Positions 5,957 through 6,002 of a stretch of DNA of 6,002 nucleotides are shown one piece after another. Within the stretch, counting starts at the first letter, position 1. The number at the start of each line of letters is the position of its first letter. A program made the position numbers and the translations under genes. Source of the DNA: Kordiimonadaceae bacterium (GTDB lineage: Bacteria; Pseudomonadota; Alphaproteobacteria; Sphingomonadales; Emcibacteraceae); the NCBI GenBank assembly GCA_018699075.1, contig JABIPV010000357.1, positions 1-6,002 of the forward strand, read 5' to 3'. The notes beneath the pieces were generated by a model. The model saw nothing but the letters and a program-made list of their open reading frames with translations. It did no database searches and was not told the DNA's origin.

Positions 5957-5980
5957 ATAACGAATAAGGAAGACATCAAA

Positions 5981-6002
5981 GTGTCATCTGAGAATACAGA
6001 TT
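5981..6002 (+). CDS. atpH: start of ATP synthase delta subunit, cut by the window end
   Basis: Only seven codons (MSSENTD) are visible, so the protein itself cannot be recognised. The call rests on context: in many alphaproteobacteria the atpHAGDC operon follows priA on the same strand. The delta subunit would form part of the peripheral stalk joining F1 to Fo at the inner membrane. The GTG start at 5981 is supported by a strong Shine-Dalgarno AAGGAAG (5966-5972), eight bases upstream. Another gene beginning here cannot be excluded. Confidence 0.6.

Larger units (their letters stand above)
5445..5980. other. 536-base intergenic region between priA and atpH, no convincing gene
   Basis: This stretch is very AT-rich, with frequent stops in all frames. 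The longest tempting small frame I noticed on the + strand (ATG at 5703 to stop at 5816, 37 residues) has no ribosome binding site and no recognisable motif. The region should hold the end of the priA transcript and the promoter and leader of the ATP synthase operon. I found several inverted repeats (listed separately) but no clear -35/-10 pair. I do not recognise a tRNA, 6S RNA or riboswitch here. Confidence 0.6.

Overview
The window looks like ordinary housekeeping chromosome from a fairly AT-rich alphaproteobacterium. This rests on gene order recalled from that class (a divergent pair of a small transaldolase gene and priA, with a DUF484 gene and xerC behind the transaldolase and the atpH-led ATP synthase operon after priA) and on the sequence style of the proteins. 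No database was consulted and the genus cannot be named. The GC content was judged by eye only.

Layout. Bases 1-299 hold the 3' end of a methionine sulfoxide reductase A gene (msrA) on the + strand. Its reading frame is broken by a stop at 24-26, so it appears frameshifted or decayed. Weak terminator-like hairpins follow, then a leader of up to about 150-240 bases and a cold-shock protein gene (545-748). A strong hairpin at 776-808 separates this gene from a leftward operon of three genes, read in the order transaldolase (3131-2475), DUF484 protein (2460-1756) and tyrosine recombinase XerC (1789-821). The genes are 14 bases apart and then overlapping. A 126-base divergent intergenic region (3132-3257) separates this operon from priA (3258-5444, +), which encodes a full-length primosomal helicase. 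After priA come 536 bases without a convincing gene but with several AT-rich inverted repeats. The window ends in the first seven codons of what is most likely atpH, the delta subunit of F1Fo ATP synthase (start GTG at 5981).

How the genes relate. XerC (dimer resolution) and PriA (replication restart) both serve chromosome maintenance. DUF484 has no known function but sits directly beside xerC in many proteobacteria. The transaldolase belongs to sugar-phosphate metabolism, and its active-site residues favour transaldolase over fructose-6-phosphate aldolase. The cold-shock protein is an RNA chaperone.

No new defence system, mobile element, CRISPR array, tRNA or rRNA was seen. The points worth a second look are the broken msrA, the structured csp leader, and the long priA-atpH gap with its hairpins, including one just before the atpH ribosome binding site.
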